Shown here piece after piece: positions 16,514-25,602 of a stretch of DNA of 64,000 nucleotides. Below the pieces are notes generated by a model, which saw only the letters and a list, made by a program, of their open reading frames with translations, was not told the DNA's origin and searched no databases. How positions within the stretch are numbered: position 1 is the first letter of the stretch; each line of letters opens with the position of its first letter. The stretch lies in NCBI GenBank assembly GCA_020636475.1, contig JACJXU010000002.1, positions 211,501 to 275,500 on the forward strand, given 5' to 3'. The translations under genes and the position numbers were made by a program. Source of the DNA: Chitinophagales bacterium. GTDB lineage: Bacteria; Bacteroidota; Bacteroidia; Chitinophagales; UBA2359.

Positions 16514-17301
16514 TGTCGGTTTTAGAAGCAATTATTTTGGGTATTCTGCAAGGAATTACCGAGTTTTTACCGATTAGCAGTAGCGGACACTTGGAATTAG
16601 GCAAATATCTTCTGGGTATCAATATTCAAGACGATTTGCTTTTTACGCTCTTGCTTCATTTGGCTACGGTTATCAGTATTTTGCTGGTGTATAAAAAAGA
16701 TATAGCGCAACTGCTGAAAAGTCTGTTTCAAAAACCAATCAACGAAAACCAACGCTATATAGGTTTGTTGTTGCTTTCGGCAATACCTGTTGCTTTGCTC
16801 GGTTTTTTTGGAGAAGATAAAGTAGATGCACTTTTTGAGGGGAATATCCATTTGGTAGGCGCAATGTTGTTGCTTACGGGCGTATTGCTCATGTTGTCGC
16901 AATACATTACACCCAAAAAAACGCGCCCACTCAATACTGTTTCGGCATTTATCATTGGCATTGCCCAATCTATTGCCGTATTGCCCGGACTATCGCGCTC
17001 GGGTTCTACTATTACTACGGCACTTATGCTCGGCGTTTCGCGCGAAGAAGCCAGCAGATTTTCTTTTTTAATGCTCATCGTGCCTATTTTGGGTGCCAGT
17101 GCGGTGAAACTAAAGGAAGATTTACCGCACTTAAGTTCCGGCTCTTTTAGCAATATGGACAGTTTTGTTGCCGGATTTTTTGCAGCACTTATTGCCGGAT
17201 TTTTTGCTTGCAAACTCATGATAATGTTGGTGAATAAGCAAAAACTGAGCTACTTCGCTATTTATTGTTGGATAATTGGCTTGCTTGCCTTGTTGGCGTA
17301 G
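16513..17301 (+). CDS. uppP: Undecaprenyl-diphosphatase UppP/BacA
   Basis: 262 residues with about eight TM helices. The enzyme dephosphorylates undecaprenyl diphosphate to recycle the lipid carrier for cell-wall and glycan synthesis; activity is linked to bacitracin resistance. Both active-site motifs are present: GITEFLPISSSGHLELG near the N-terminus and LPGLSRSGSTITTAL at about residue 157. It is coupled to the DUF3098 gene and followed 36 nt later by truB. Confidence 0.96.
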   Translation: MSVLEAIILGILQGITEFLPISSSGHLELGKYLLGINIQDDLLFTLLLHLATVISILLVYKKDIAQLLKSLFQKPINENQRYIGLLLLSAIPVALLGFFGEDKVDALFEGNIHLVGAMLLLTGVLLMLSQYITPKKTRPLNTVSAFIIGIAQSIAVLPGLSRSGSTITTALMLGVSREEASRFSFLMLIVPILGASAVKLKEDLPHLSSGSFSNMDSFVAGFFAALIAGFFACKLMIMLVNKQKLSYFAIYCWIIGLLALLA

Positions 17302-17325
17302 TACAAAAAATTATACGCTTTTCGC

Positions 17326-17333
17326 TAATTTTG
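17326..17333 (+). promoter_or_regulatory. Bacteroidota -7 box just before truB
   Basis: TAATTTTG, an exact TAnnTTTG match, ends only 4 nt before the truB ATG. If used, the transcript would be leaderless or almost so. No TTG at the usual spacing. Confidence 0.4.
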
Positions 17334-17337
17334 CCCC

Positions 17338-18072
17338 ATGAATATATTGCACCGCCAACTTGCCGAAATAAACCAAACGAACTGGTTGGTTTTAGTAGAT
17401 AAACCTTTGGATTGGACTTCGTTTGATGTGGTAAACAAACTTCGATATAAGTTAAAACATCGCTTTGGCAAAAAAATAAAAATAGGACACGCCGGCACAC
17501 TCGACCCCAAAGCTACGGGATTGTTGCTGCTATGTACGGCTGCATACACCAAACAAATTGAAACTTTGCAGGGCTTAGACAAAACGTACACCGGAACGAT
17601 GACAATGGGTGCATCAACGCCTTCGTATGATACAGAAACAACGCCCGATGCCTTTTTTCCGATAGACACGCTTAATGCGGAAATCTTGCGGGAACAAACC
17701 CAACTTTTTACCGGAAAAATAAGCCAAAAACCGCCCATTTTCTCTGCAATTAAGCAAGATGGGAAAAAACTCTACGAATATGCCCGCAAAAATGAGTCGG
17801 TTGAGCTTAAAGCACGCGAACTAAGGATTCATCAATTTGAACTTACTGCCATAAATTTGCCGCAAGTAGCTTTTGAAGTAAGTTGTAGCAAAGGCACGTA
17901 CATTCGCTCGTTGGTACACGATTTTGGCGCATCGTTGCACAATGCGGCGTACTTGGAAAGTTTGCGCAGAACGCGCATCGGCGATTTCTCAGTGGCTTCG
18001 GCTTGGCAAATTCCCGAACTGATTGATTTTTTAGATAATATTCCCGTAGTACTGCCGCATGAAGGTAATTAG
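17338..18072 (+). CDS. truB: tRNA pseudouridine(55) synthase TruB
   Basis: 244 residues. It isomerises U55 in the T-loop of tRNAs. The catalytic motif HAGTLDPKATGLL holds the nucleophile Asp56. KPLDWTSFDVVNKLR at the N-terminus and CSKGTYIRSLVHDFG near residue 185 are the other family blocks. There is no PUA-type C-terminal extension beyond the short core, as is common in Bacteroidota. Its 3' end overlaps ribF by 14 nt. Confidence 0.96.
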   Translation: MNILHRQLAEINQTNWLVLVDKPLDWTSFDVVNKLRYKLKHRFGKKIKIGHAGTLDPKATGLLLLCTAAYTKQIETLQGLDKTYTGTMTMGASTPSYDTETTPDAFFPIDTLNAEILREQTQLFTGKISQKPPIFSAIKQDGKKLYEYARKNESVELKARELRIHQFELTAINLPQVAFEVSCSKGTYIRSLVHDFGASLHNAAYLESLRRTRIGDFSVASAWQIPELIDFLDNIPVVLPHEGN

Positions 18073-18988
18073 AAATATAGAAAACTTGCCCAATATCGTT
18101 GCGCCGATTATTACAATGGGTACTTTTGATGGTGTACACAAAGGGCATCAACAAATTTTAGAAGAACTCAATACCTTAAAAAAGCAGCTACAAGGCGAAA
18201 GTATCGTGCTTAGTTTTTATCCGCATCCGCGAAAACTTATTCAAGGTGCCAGCGTTCCTTTGCTCAATACTTTATCGGAAAAAATAGCACTTTTGGCGCA
18301 AGCGGAAGTAGATTATTTGGTACTCATTCCTTTCAATCGTCATTTTGCCGATATGTCGCCCGAAAACTATGTCGCCGATTTTTTAGTTGCCAATTTTCAT
18401 CCGCAGTGTATTGTTATCGGCTACGACCACCGTTTTGGCAAAAACCGCGAAGGCGATATTCATTTGCTAAAAAAATTAGCTCCACAATATCATTTTCAAG
18501 TAAAAGAAATTTCTGCCCAGACCGTAGCCGAAATCAGCGTAAGCTCTACCAAAATACGTCGGGCACTTTTGGCAGGGCAAATAGAAAAAGCAAACGATTT
18601 ACTGGGCTACAATTATGCTTTGACGGGAACCGTAGTTGCCGGCGAGCAGTTGGGCAGAACCTTAGGTTTTCCTACGGCAAATTTGGATTGGGAGGAATCG
18701 GAAAAACTTTTGCCCGCCAACGGTATTTACATTGCCCAAGCCGATGTTATGGAAAAAACGTATGCCGCTTTGGTAAATGTTGGTGTGCGTCCTACGGTAA
18801 GCGACTCGGGACAGCGCAGCGTAGAAGTATATTTGTTGGATTTTGACGGCGACCTGTACGGAAAGCAACTGAGGGTACACTTTTTGCAACGTATTCGTGA
18901 TGAAGTGAAATTTGATACTATTGTAGATATGCAAAAACAGATGCTGCACGACAAAGAAAAAGCCTATGCTTATTTTAATAAATCTTAA
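18059..18988 (+). CDS. ribF: Bifunctional riboflavin kinase/FAD synthetase
   Basis: 309 residues. The N-terminal FAD synthetase (nucleotidyltransferase) has TMGTFDGVHKGHQQIL (about 19-35) and a later VSSTKIRRAL segment; the C-terminal flavokinase has GRTLGFPTANL near 200. It makes FMN and FAD from riboflavin. It starts inside the end of truB, the common truB-ribF coupling. Confidence 0.96.
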   Translation: MKVIRNIENLPNIVAPIITMGTFDGVHKGHQQILEELNTLKKQLQGESIVLSFYPHPRKLIQGASVPLLNTLSEKIALLAQAEVDYLVLIPFNRHFADMSPENYVADFLVANFHPQCIVIGYDHRFGKNREGDIHLLKKLAPQYHFQVKEISAQTVAEISVSSTKIRRALLAGQIEKANDLLGYNYALTGTVVAGEQLGRTLGFPTANLDWEESEKLLPANGIYIAQADVMEKTYAALVNVGVRPTVSDSGQRSVEVYLLDFDGDLYGKQLRVHFLQRIRDEVKFDTIVDMQKQMLHDKEKAYAYFNKS

Positions 18989-19061
18989 AATTAGGCAATT
19001 TTGTAACTTTACCCGCTTATAGGCAGTTATTAAGAAAATAAAATTTAAAACAAACTTTTTA

Positions 19062-20252
19062 ATGAAAAATACAGATACGAATAAACAAAAAAAGCCTTAT
19101 AATTTCACCCAATTAATAAAAGATATTTTGTGGGTTACGGTGGTGGTTACTTTGGTGCAAACTTTTTTGCTGCAATCGTATGCCATTCCTTCTTCGTCAA
19201 TGGAAGGTACGATGCTTACAGGCGATAAACTTTTTGTATCAAAATTTACCTACGGTGCGCGCATACCCATTACGCCTATTGCTTTTCCGTTTGTGCACAA
19301 TACCATGCCAATTCTCGGCACAAAATCGTATGTAGAGTCGGTGAAACTGCCGTATATGCGTCTGCCGGGCTTGCGCAAAGTACGCAACGGCGATATTGTG
19401 GTTTTCAATTGGCCCGAAGGCGATACTGTTACTACCAAATACCAAAGTGCTGTTTCTTACTATGATTTGAAACGACAAATGGGCGAAAAGGAAGTAAATA
19501 AAAGGTTTGAAATTATTACGCGCCCCATTGACCGAAAAGAAAACTATGTAAAACGCTGTATTGCCATTGCGGGCGATACCTTAGAAATAAAAGAAGGGAC
19601 AATATTTATTAATGGCAAAGCTTTTCAAGAACCGCCGGGCGTGCAACATGCTTATATTGCACTGATAGATGCTTCGGGATTTAACTACGACCGCTTAAAA
19701 AAAATAGGTGTTACCGAACCTCCGCAAGAGCTTGGAACACAAAGATATGTGCTTCATCTGAATGCTGATACTTACGAAAAGGTAAAAGCTATGAGCATTG
19801 TAAAACAAATAGAGCAATACAAAGAACCTGCCGGGCAATATAATCCGCGTATTTTTCCTTACAACGATTCACTGGTTTGGAACAAAGACAATATTGGACC
19901 TTTGTACATTCCCAAAAAAGGGGAGAGTGTGCGCTTAGACAGCAAAGTGCAGTACGATTTGTACATGCGCGCCATTCGAGATTATGAAAACAATCCTACT
20001 TTGGTGTGGAAAGATGACAAAGCCTATTTAGACGGGAAAGTGTTGGAAACTTATACTTTTACCAAAAATTATTACTGGATGATGGGCGACAACCGCGACA
20101 ATTCGCAAGATGCCCGTTTTTGGGGTTTCACACCCGAAGACCATATTGTGGGAACGCCTATGTTTGTGTGGCTTTCTACCGACAATACGGAATCGCCCTT
20201 GGCATTTTGGAAATGGATTCGTTGGGGAAAATCATTCCGTATTCCGCGCTAA
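19062..20252 (+). CDS. lepB: Signal peptidase I
   Basis: 396 residues, much longer than the E. coli core because of a large insert between boxes D and E, as is normal in Bacteroidota. One TM helix (about 21-38) precedes the catalytic Ser46 in AIPSSSMEGTML; the general base is Lys164 in NYVKRCIAIAGD. The C-terminal box is MMGDNRDNSQDARFWGF. It cleaves Sec signal peptides at the periplasmic face and would process the many exported proteins encoded nearby. Its stop overlaps the convergent YbbR-like gene by 4 bp. Confidence 0.96.
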   Translation: MKNTDTNKQKKPYNFTQLIKDILWVTVVVTLVQTFLLQSYAIPSSSMEGTMLTGDKLFVSKFTYGARIPITPIAFPFVHNTMPILGTKSYVESVKLPYMRLPGLRKVRNGDIVVFNWPEGDTVTTKYQSAVSYYDLKRQMGEKEVNKRFEIITRPIDRKENYVKRCIAIAGDTLEIKEGTIFINGKAFQEPPGVQHAYIALIDASGFNYDRLKKIGVTEPPQELGTQRYVLHLNADTYEKVKAMSIVKQIEQYKEPAGQYNPRIFPYNDSLVWNKDNIGPLYIPKKGESVRLDSKVQYDLYMRAIRDYENNPTLVWKDDKAYLDGKVLETYTFTKNYYWMMGDNRDNSQDARFWGFTPEDHIVGTPMFVWLSTDNTESPLAFWKWIRWGKSFRIPR

Positions 20253-21226
20253 GGCACTATTTTTTTCTGTATTAAAAAGCTAACTTTAGCGGGCTTTAGC
20301 TGCAAATGTTTCACCATAGGCGGCACTTTGGTAATGTGAAGCGTAATAGTGCTGTCGGTAGCGAGGTTTACTTTTTTAAAATCTGCCATTACTTCAAACA
20401 TTTCTTGCGTTACGTCTTTGTAGTTGGATATGCCCAACTGAAAGGAGAGTTCTGTCTTGTCGGGAAACAAGAAAAAATCCACACTGTCGGGAACATTGCG
20501 CAGCGTGATAGGAATGAGAAAACTTTTTTCGGTAATTTCTTCTACCTCAAAACTATACGAAACCTGCGAAAGAGAAATCTGCGCCAAGCGTGTCGGCGGT
20601 TTTTTAAGGCTGATAGTACCTTTTTGGGTGGTGCGGATATTTTCTAACGACAAACTATAGGTAGGAATATAGGCGAGCGTATCAAGGTACGAAGCAGCAC
20701 CGGAAACGGTAACAGAGTCGGGCGAAAGTAATATCACATCTTTGAGGCTGTACTGCGGATAAAAGCGAATATCCGAAACCAACTTTACCGGAACTTTCTT
20801 TTCATCAATTTGTACAAAACTAAGCGGCACATTGTCGGGATGAATACTGATAATTTGTACTTCGGGTAATTGTTTTTGCAGCAAATTAAACAAATAATCT
20901 CCCTCAACGTGCGTGTTATCAGGGCTCAAGTCAATATCAAATCGCAAGCGTTCTGCTTTGTTGGCGAGATACAACTTGCTCAAAATATTACCATTTCCCC
21001 GTACTTTTACCCTAAACTGCTTCGGTAGCGGATTTTCAATGATCAATTTATCACTTTGGTACTCAAAAGTAACCGGAATTTCCATGTTGATGCTTAGGTC
21101 ATTGCGCGAAAGTTGGTCGATAAACCAAATAAAAGTACTCAGTAGCAGAAACAAAATAAAGACCTCCGGCTCATCCATAAAGGATAACAATTTTCGCCTT
21201 TGTGCTGTATTCGATGCTTTCGCCAC
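20249..21226 (-). CDS. YbbR-like (CdaR family) membrane-anchored protein
   Basis: 325 residues. One N-terminal TM helix (FILFLLLSTFIWFIDQLS) is followed by YbbR-type beta repeats: LIIENPLPKQFRVKVRGNG, LSPDSVTVSGAASYLDTL and similar. In Firmicutes CdaR regulates the diadenylate cyclase CdaA. In Bacteroidota the gene usually follows yajC, as here, 21 nt downstream, and its role is unproven. Confidence 0.85.
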   Translation of the reverse strand: MAKASNTAQRRKLLSFMDEPEVFILFLLLSTFIWFIDQLSRNDLSINMEIPVTFEYQSDKLIIENPLPKQFRVKVRGNGNILSKLYLANKAERLRFDIDLSPDNTHVEGDYLFNLLQKQLPEVQIISIHPDNVPLSFVQIDEKKVPVKLVSDIRFYPQYSLKDVILLSPDSVTVSGAASYLDTLAYIPTYSLSLENIRTTQKGTISLKKPPTRLAQISLSQVSYSFEVEEITEKSFLIPITLRNVPDSVDFFLFPDKTELSFQLGISNYKDVTQEMFEVMADFKKVNLATDSTITLHITKVPPMVKHLQLKPAKVSFLIQKKIVP

Positions 21227-21247
21227 TTGCTGTATTTTTTGAAAAAA

Positions 21248-21553
21248 TTACAAGGTTTTACTCATTTCTGCCGAAATACTTGATTTTTCTACCCGCAATG
21301 TCATTTGGTTTTCTACTTCTAATAGCACACTATTATCGTCTATGCGCGTTATTTTTCCGTGAATACCACCAATAGTAATAACCTTATCGCCTTTTTTTAA
21401 GCTGCCGACAAAAGTTTGCTGTTCTTTCGCTTTTTGCGTTTGCGGGCGAATCATAAAAAAATACAATACAACAAAAACCAGAATAAAAGGTAAAAAACTC
21501 AAAATAGAACCCATTCCCGAGCCATCGGCTTGGATAAAATTCAATAAAAACAT
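21248..21553 (-). CDS. yajC: Preprotein translocase subunit YajC
   Basis: 101 residues from the ATG at 21553. A possible start at 21604 is rejected because it lies upstream of the -7 box. One TM helix (ILSFLPFILVFVVLYFFMIRPQ) with the family's RPQ.KK-type exit, then the GDKVITIGGIHGKI motif. YajC associates with SecDF-YidC in the inner membrane. Confidence 0.94.
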   Translation of the reverse strand: MFLLNFIQADGSGMGSILSFLPFILVFVVLYFFMIRPQTQKAKEQQTFVGSLKKGDKVITIGGIHGKITRIDDNSVLLEVENQMTLRVEKSSISAEMSKTL

Positions 21554-21583
21554 GTTAAATAATTTTTGTGTTAAAATAAAAAC

Positions 21584-21591
21584 CAAAGATA
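21584..21591 (-). promoter_or_regulatory. Bacteroidota -7 box for yajC-ybbR
   Basis: The minus strand reads TATCTTTG (exact TAnnTTTG), 30 nt upstream of the yajC ATG at 21553. Confidence 0.45.
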
Positions 21592-21742
21592 GAACGATTA
21601 TCATAATTGATGAAATTTTAAATCGTTACCAACAACTGTGCGGCATTTTATCAACAAGATTTCGGCACTTATGTTTTATGCTGGTACGCCATTCGTTTTC
21701 GATGAAATAAAAAATAATAGGCGGCACAAACGAATAAAAAAC

Positions 21743-21750
21743 TATTTTTG
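21743..21750 (+). promoter_or_regulatory. Possible -7 box for mltG
   Basis: TATTTTTG, 61 nt before the mltG ATG, with no clear TTG partner. The rest of the roughly 200-nt gap holds nothing recognisable. Confidence 0.3.
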
Positions 21751-21811
21751 CCCCCTGATTTTTTTGGAAAAAATCCTAATATTTATTGTCCCAAAGAACA
21801 AAAATTAATAC

Positions 21812-22837
21812 ATGTCACGTAAACTAATTTTGGGTATTGTTGTGTTTTTGCTACTGCTCGCTACCGTATTGGGCGTTGGTGCATATCGTGTTGTGTATGG
21901 AATTAATACGCAAAATAATGCAGCCGTGTACGTGTACATACCCACAGCTGCTTCGTTTGCGCAAGTAGTGGATAGTTTAAAACAAAAGAATATTATACAA
22001 AACGAAACCACTTTTCGTTGGGTGGCAGATGCAATGAAATATCCTTCTTTGGTAAAAGCGGGAAAATATCGTATTGCGCCGCACATGAGCAACAGAGCCT
22101 TGTTGCAAAAACTGCGTTTGGGCGAGCAAGAACCAGTGTCGTTGGTTATCAACAACATTCGTTTTACCAAAGATTTTGTGCATATTGTAGATTCGCTGAC
22201 GGAAATACAAACGCCCGAATTAGATAGTCTTTTGCACGACAATACGTATTTGGCGCAGTTTGGTTTCGATAGCCTTACGGTAAAAGCCATGTTTTTGCCC
22301 GATACTTATCAAATATTTTGGAACACCACCGCCGATGCTTTTATGCAGCGTATGTACGGCGAGTATAAAAAGTTTTGGACTCCCGAAAATATTGCCTTAG
22401 CGGAAAAACAAAAACTCACACCTTACGAAGTGATTAGTTTGGCAGCGATTGTAGAAGAGGAAACCGTACACGATGATGAAATGCCGGAAGTAGCCGGTGT
22501 GTATATCAATCGCTTGAAAAAAAATCGCAAACTCGAAGCCGACCCTACGGTGAAATATGCGGTAGGCGATTTTGGTTTGCGCCGTATTTTACACAAGCAC
22601 CTCGAATACGATTCGCCCTACAATACGTATATGTACGAAGGTTTGCCGCCGGGACCTATTCGTTTTTCTTCCAAAAAAGCCATCAATAGTGTGTTGCATG
22701 CCAGCGACCACAATTATATGTATTTTTGCGCCCGCGATGATTTTTCGCAGTACCACAATTTTGCCGTAACCTACGAGCAGCATCAACTCAATGCACTTCG
22801 CTATCGCAAGGCACTCAATGCGCGGAATATTCGTTAG
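21812..22837 (+). CDS. mltG: Endolytic murein transglycosylase MltG
   Basis: 341 residues. An N-terminal TM helix (about 5-25) is followed by a LysM-like region and a YceG/MltG catalytic domain. The active-site segment is SLAAIVEEETVHDDEMPEVAGVYINRL (given here only by its centre, Glu at about 215-217), then LEADPTVKYA and YNTYMYEGLPPGPI. The enzyme cleaves nascent peptidoglycan glycan strands. The downstream neighbour is convergent. Confidence 0.94.
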   Translation: MSRKLILGIVVFLLLLATVLGVGAYRVVYGINTQNNAAVYVYIPTAASFAQVVDSLKQKNIIQNETTFRWVADAMKYPSLVKAGKYRIAPHMSNRALLQKLRLGEQEPVSLVINNIRFTKDFVHIVDSLTEIQTPELDSLLHDNTYLAQFGFDSLTVKAMFLPDTYQIFWNTTADAFMQRMYGEYKKFWTPENIALAEKQKLTPYEVISLAAIVEEETVHDDEMPEVAGVYINRLKKNRKLEADPTVKYAVGDFGLRRILHKHLEYDSPYNTYMYEGLPPGPIRFSSKKAINSVLHASDHNYMYFCARDDFSQYHNFAVTYEQHQLNALRYRKALNARNIR

Positions 22838-22849
22838 GTGTTGGTTATT

Positions 22850-23347
22850 TTATCTGACTACAATTTCTGCTTGTATGTCAAGTCTAAATCCTGTTTTGTC
22901 AAAGAAAGATTTTTTTTCAGATGCTTCAAGTGTGTGAAAACTTGGATGTTTTTTATTACAAGCGTATGCTTTTTTGTATCGAAAGTTTGAAAAATTATGG
23001 TTTTCCACAATTAACTTGATAGTGTTTTCTAATTGTTGTTTCGCATCAGGTATCCAATCTTTACGCTGAACTTTTAGTTCAACTAAAAAAAGGCTGTCAT
23101 TAAACGTTAGCATACCATCGCACGAACTTTCTTTATTCGTCGTTTTTTCTTTGTGAACAATGATACAATTATCTATGGCAGTAAAAGAAACAGCAATCTC
23201 TTTCTCATTGGTAACTTTTGCAATCCATTTTGTATTGTCAGTTATGTCGGTATATGCTTTTGCACCATCTTGGTCATCACAAATTCCGAACTGTTTATCG
23301 TTTCTTGAAGGTTCTTTACAATCAGTTTGAAAAAAATCCGCGCTCAT
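22850..23347 (-). CDS. Putative PD-(D/E)XK nuclease, partner of an AAA ATPase
   Basis: 165 residues. The core reads CDGMLTFNDSLFLVELKVQ: Asp77, then Glu90-x-Lys92, the D-(x)n-E-x-K arrangement of PD-(D/E)XK nucleases, followed by AKQQLENTI (Gln104/105), like the trailing Gln motif of that fold. No signal peptide or TM helix. The gene overlaps the end of the upstream ATPase gene by four bases (ATGA), so the two are translationally coupled. By analogy with ATPase-nuclease defence pairs such as Septu, I infer an anti-phage effector. The family is not one I can name. Confidence 0.6.
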   Translation of the reverse strand: MSADFFQTDCKEPSRNDKQFGICDDQDGAKAYTDITDNTKWIAKVTNEKEIAVSFTAIDNCIIVHKEKTTNKESSCDGMLTFNDSLFLVELKVQRKDWIPDAKQQLENTIKLIVENHNFSNFRYKKAYACNKKHPSFHTLEASEKKSFFDKTGFRLDIQAEIVVR

Positions 23348-24594
23348 AATAACTCTTGCTCAATTTCAAGTAAAGAATCAAAAAGCCAATTACTTTCTGC
23401 TAATGTTTCATTCAGGTAATTTTTGTCGGAAGGAATGCCGTCAATGGTTTCCAATTTAGTGATGCTGCCATCTTTTTCGCTTAGTTGATAAACAACTACA
23501 TTATTTGCTGAAACTAAAAATTCCTTTGGAATTAGATGGTACAATTTTGGCAGCAAGATATCTCTGTTTGAAGATTTTTTAATTTTACTTTCCAAATATT
23601 CGCCTTGAATCGCTATGCTTAAGTAGTTTATGATATATGGACTATGTGTAGTTATAATAAGCTTATTGCCTTTGTTCATTGAATTGAATTTCAATAAACT
23701 TTGCAGCATTTGCCATTGGGAAGTTGGAAAAAGATTTTGCTCTGGTTCTTCCACGATATTTATGAAAGCGGTCTTGTTAAATTTTGCCGAAAGAACAGAC
23801 AGGGCAACTCTTTTTTGTTCGTCTGTCAAGTTATTGTTGCTCCAAATGTCTTCAACGCCTTTTTTGAAACGCTGTATTTCCTCACTACTCATCGGCTCTT
23901 TGTTAGTTTCGCTTTGTTTTTTCACAGAATTAGCCAAATAACTCGAAACTAAGTATAATGGCACAAGCGATTGAAAGCCACTTGACGCTTCGGTAAGTTT
24001 TACTTTAAAGCCATCACCTCTCAAGTTTAGTGTATCATTCAGTTTGTCATATTCAACATCAACGTTATTTATAGGCAAACGTTCTACTCCTTTCATCTCA
24101 TTTTTTGCATTATCAAATTCGGTTAAAAATTCTTTTAACGATTCTGAAGAAAGCTTTAGTTCTTTGGGCGTTTTAACATAAGTGATGAAGTTTCTTTCCG
24201 CAGGTACGTACATTATTTGTGGAAGTGGGTATTCTCTGTTTTGTACTTCATTAATGGTCAATGAACCATTTTCATAGACAATAGAAAATGCGTCACCTTC
24301 GTATTCAATTACAGTTTCACCAATGCCATTGGCTTTAAAGTAGTTTTCAAGACGATGATAATTTAAAAATTGATTTTTGAGTTTGTTTTTTCGCTCAAAC
24401 CATTTTTTGTTGTAATCACCTCTAACAAGTGCTTTTTCAATCCACGTAAAAGTAGAAATTAACTTAGCCACAGTACTTTTGCCCGAGCCTTGATTTCCGA
24501 TAAATACAGTAACCTTTTTAATGTCAATCCAACCTTCATTAGTTGTAACGCCTTGTTTTATCGGTCCAAAATTCTTAATTCGAATTCTACTCAT
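23344..24594 (-). CDS. AAA family (AAA_15/AAA_21, OLD-like) ATPase
   Basis: 416 residues. SMC/ABC-like ATPase with Walker A GNQGSGKST (33-41), a YVPAERNF motif (129-136), signature-like TEASSGFQSLVPL (201-213), Walker B INIVEEPEQNLFP (278-290) and H-loop TTHSPYI (His317). The insert between Walker A and the signature is short and helical. There is no TOPRIM domain after the ATPase, so it is not a full OLD or Gabija GajA protein. It is the first gene of a two-gene operon, with the nuclease second. Such ATPases act as sensors or regulators in many phage-defence systems. Confidence 0.75.
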   Translation of the reverse strand: MSRIRIKNFGPIKQGVTTNEGWIDIKKVTVFIGNQGSGKSTVAKLISTFTWIEKALVRGDYNKKWFERKNKLKNQFLNYHRLENYFKANGIGETVIEYEGDAFSIVYENGSLTINEVQNREYPLPQIMYVPAERNFITYVKTPKELKLSSESLKEFLTEFDNAKNEMKGVERLPINNVDVEYDKLNDTLNLRGDGFKVKLTEASSGFQSLVPLYLVSSYLANSVKKQSETNKEPMSSEEIQRFKKGVEDIWSNNNLTDEQKRVALSVLSAKFNKTAFINIVEEPEQNLFPTSQWQMLQSLLKFNSMNKGNKLIITTHSPYIINYLSIAIQGEYLESKIKKSSNRDILLPKLYHLIPKEFLVSANNVVVYQLSEKDGSITKLETIDGIPSDKNYLNETLAESNWLFDSLLEIEQELL

Positions 24595-24771
24595 TTTTTA
24601 TATAAAATATTAGACAAATTTACAACTTTAGATTTAGTTACTGTTTTGTGAGAAGAAAAAGGGTAGCGCAAATTTTTGCTGGTGTTGGATTTGGTACACT
24701 TGCCATCAAGTATTCGGCAATTTGTGCATAGCCAAAAAGGAAACGAAAGTTTTCAGTTTTTCAACTCCCGT

Positions 24772-25023
24772 CTAATTACTTCCTTCCTGCGCTTTTTTAT
24801 AGCGTCTAAACCAGATAAAACCTAAAGTTCCTACCAATAAATATGGAACTGCCGCCAAGTACAAAATGCCCGCATTGAGTCCCAACGCGAAAGTACCACC
24901 TTCTTTCAGATTACTTTCCGCCGCCGCTCTACACATAGGACACTGCGCCCAAATATTACTTGTAGATAAAATAATGAAGCAACTGCTTACGCAAAATAGT
25001 AGGAAATAACGCCAATTTTTCAT
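24772..25023 (-). CDS. Small membrane protein with CPMC motif, cox-cluster associated
   Basis: 83 residues. A signal peptide or first TM helix ends near IWAQ, followed at once by CPMCRAAAESN, and a second TM helix (about 50-71). It lies 27 nt downstream of the DUF420 gene in an apparent SCO-DUF420 operon. The CxxC pair could bind metal or a thiol partner. No named function. Confidence 0.65.
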   Translation of the reverse strand: MKNWRYFLLFCVSSCFIILSTSNIWAQCPMCRAAAESNLKEGGTFALGLNAGILYLAAVPYLLVGTLGFIWFRRYKKAQEGSN

Positions 25024-25050
25024 GATAAAAATTTGTTTGAAAGTGCAAAG

Positions 25051-25602
25051 TTAATAATAAGGAGCCAACATTAGATACACAATAACGCCGGTAGCCGAAA
25101 CATATAACCACAAAGGCATTGTGTAGCGGGCTATTTTGCGGTGTGCGGCATAGTTTCCGGCAAAGGCACGCAAAAAAGTGAACAAAATCATCGGTAAAAT
25201 AATAGCCGCCAAGATAATATGTGTGAACAATAAGAGAAGATAAATAAACTTTACTACGCCTTCGCCGCCGTAGCGTGTGGGTTCTGTGAGGCTGTGATAC
25301 GTAACATACGACAGCAAAAATATTGCCGACAGCACTAAGGCAATAATATTACAAGTTTGGTGCGCCTTTATATTTTTTTGGCGGATAAAATACCAACTTG
25401 CCAACAGCAACACAAAAACACTTCCATTAAGCAAAGCGTGAAACTTTGGCAACACTTTTATTGAAAATGGCAAAGACAACTGACTCGGCGGCGATACATA
25501 AAAAAGAAGTCCTACCACAACAGGTATTGCTACACTTACCCACACGATAATTTTTGCCCACAAGCGTTCATTGCGGCGAAAAGTGTTGGAATTCTTGTTC
25601 AT
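25051..25602 (-). CDS. DUF420 membrane protein (cytochrome oxidase-linked)
   Basis: 183 residues with about five TM helices. DUF420 signatures are visible: LPKFHALLNGSVFVLLL, VTYHSLTEPTRYGG and HIILAAIILPMI. His residues in TM segments suggest heme or copper contact. Members lie beside cytochrome c oxidase and SCO genes, and here the SCO gene overlaps it by 4 bp. Confidence 0.85.
   Translation of the reverse strand: MNKNSNTFRRNERLWAKIIVWVSVAIPVVVGLLFYVSPPSQLSLPFSIKVLPKFHALLNGSVFVLLLASWYFIRQKNIKAHQTCNIIALVLSAIFLLSYVTYHSLTEPTRYGGEGVVKFIYLLLLFTHIILAAIILPMILFTFLRAFAGNYAAHRKIARYTMPLWLYVSATGVIVYLMLAPYY

Noticed and set aside
21554..21604. Upstream start for yajC
   Set aside because: It lies upstream of the TATCTTTG promoter box and would add hydrophobic residues absent from the family.
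23344..24594. Gabija GajA or full OLD nuclease
   Set aside because: No TOPRIM domain follows the ATPase and the partner is not a UvrD-like helicase.
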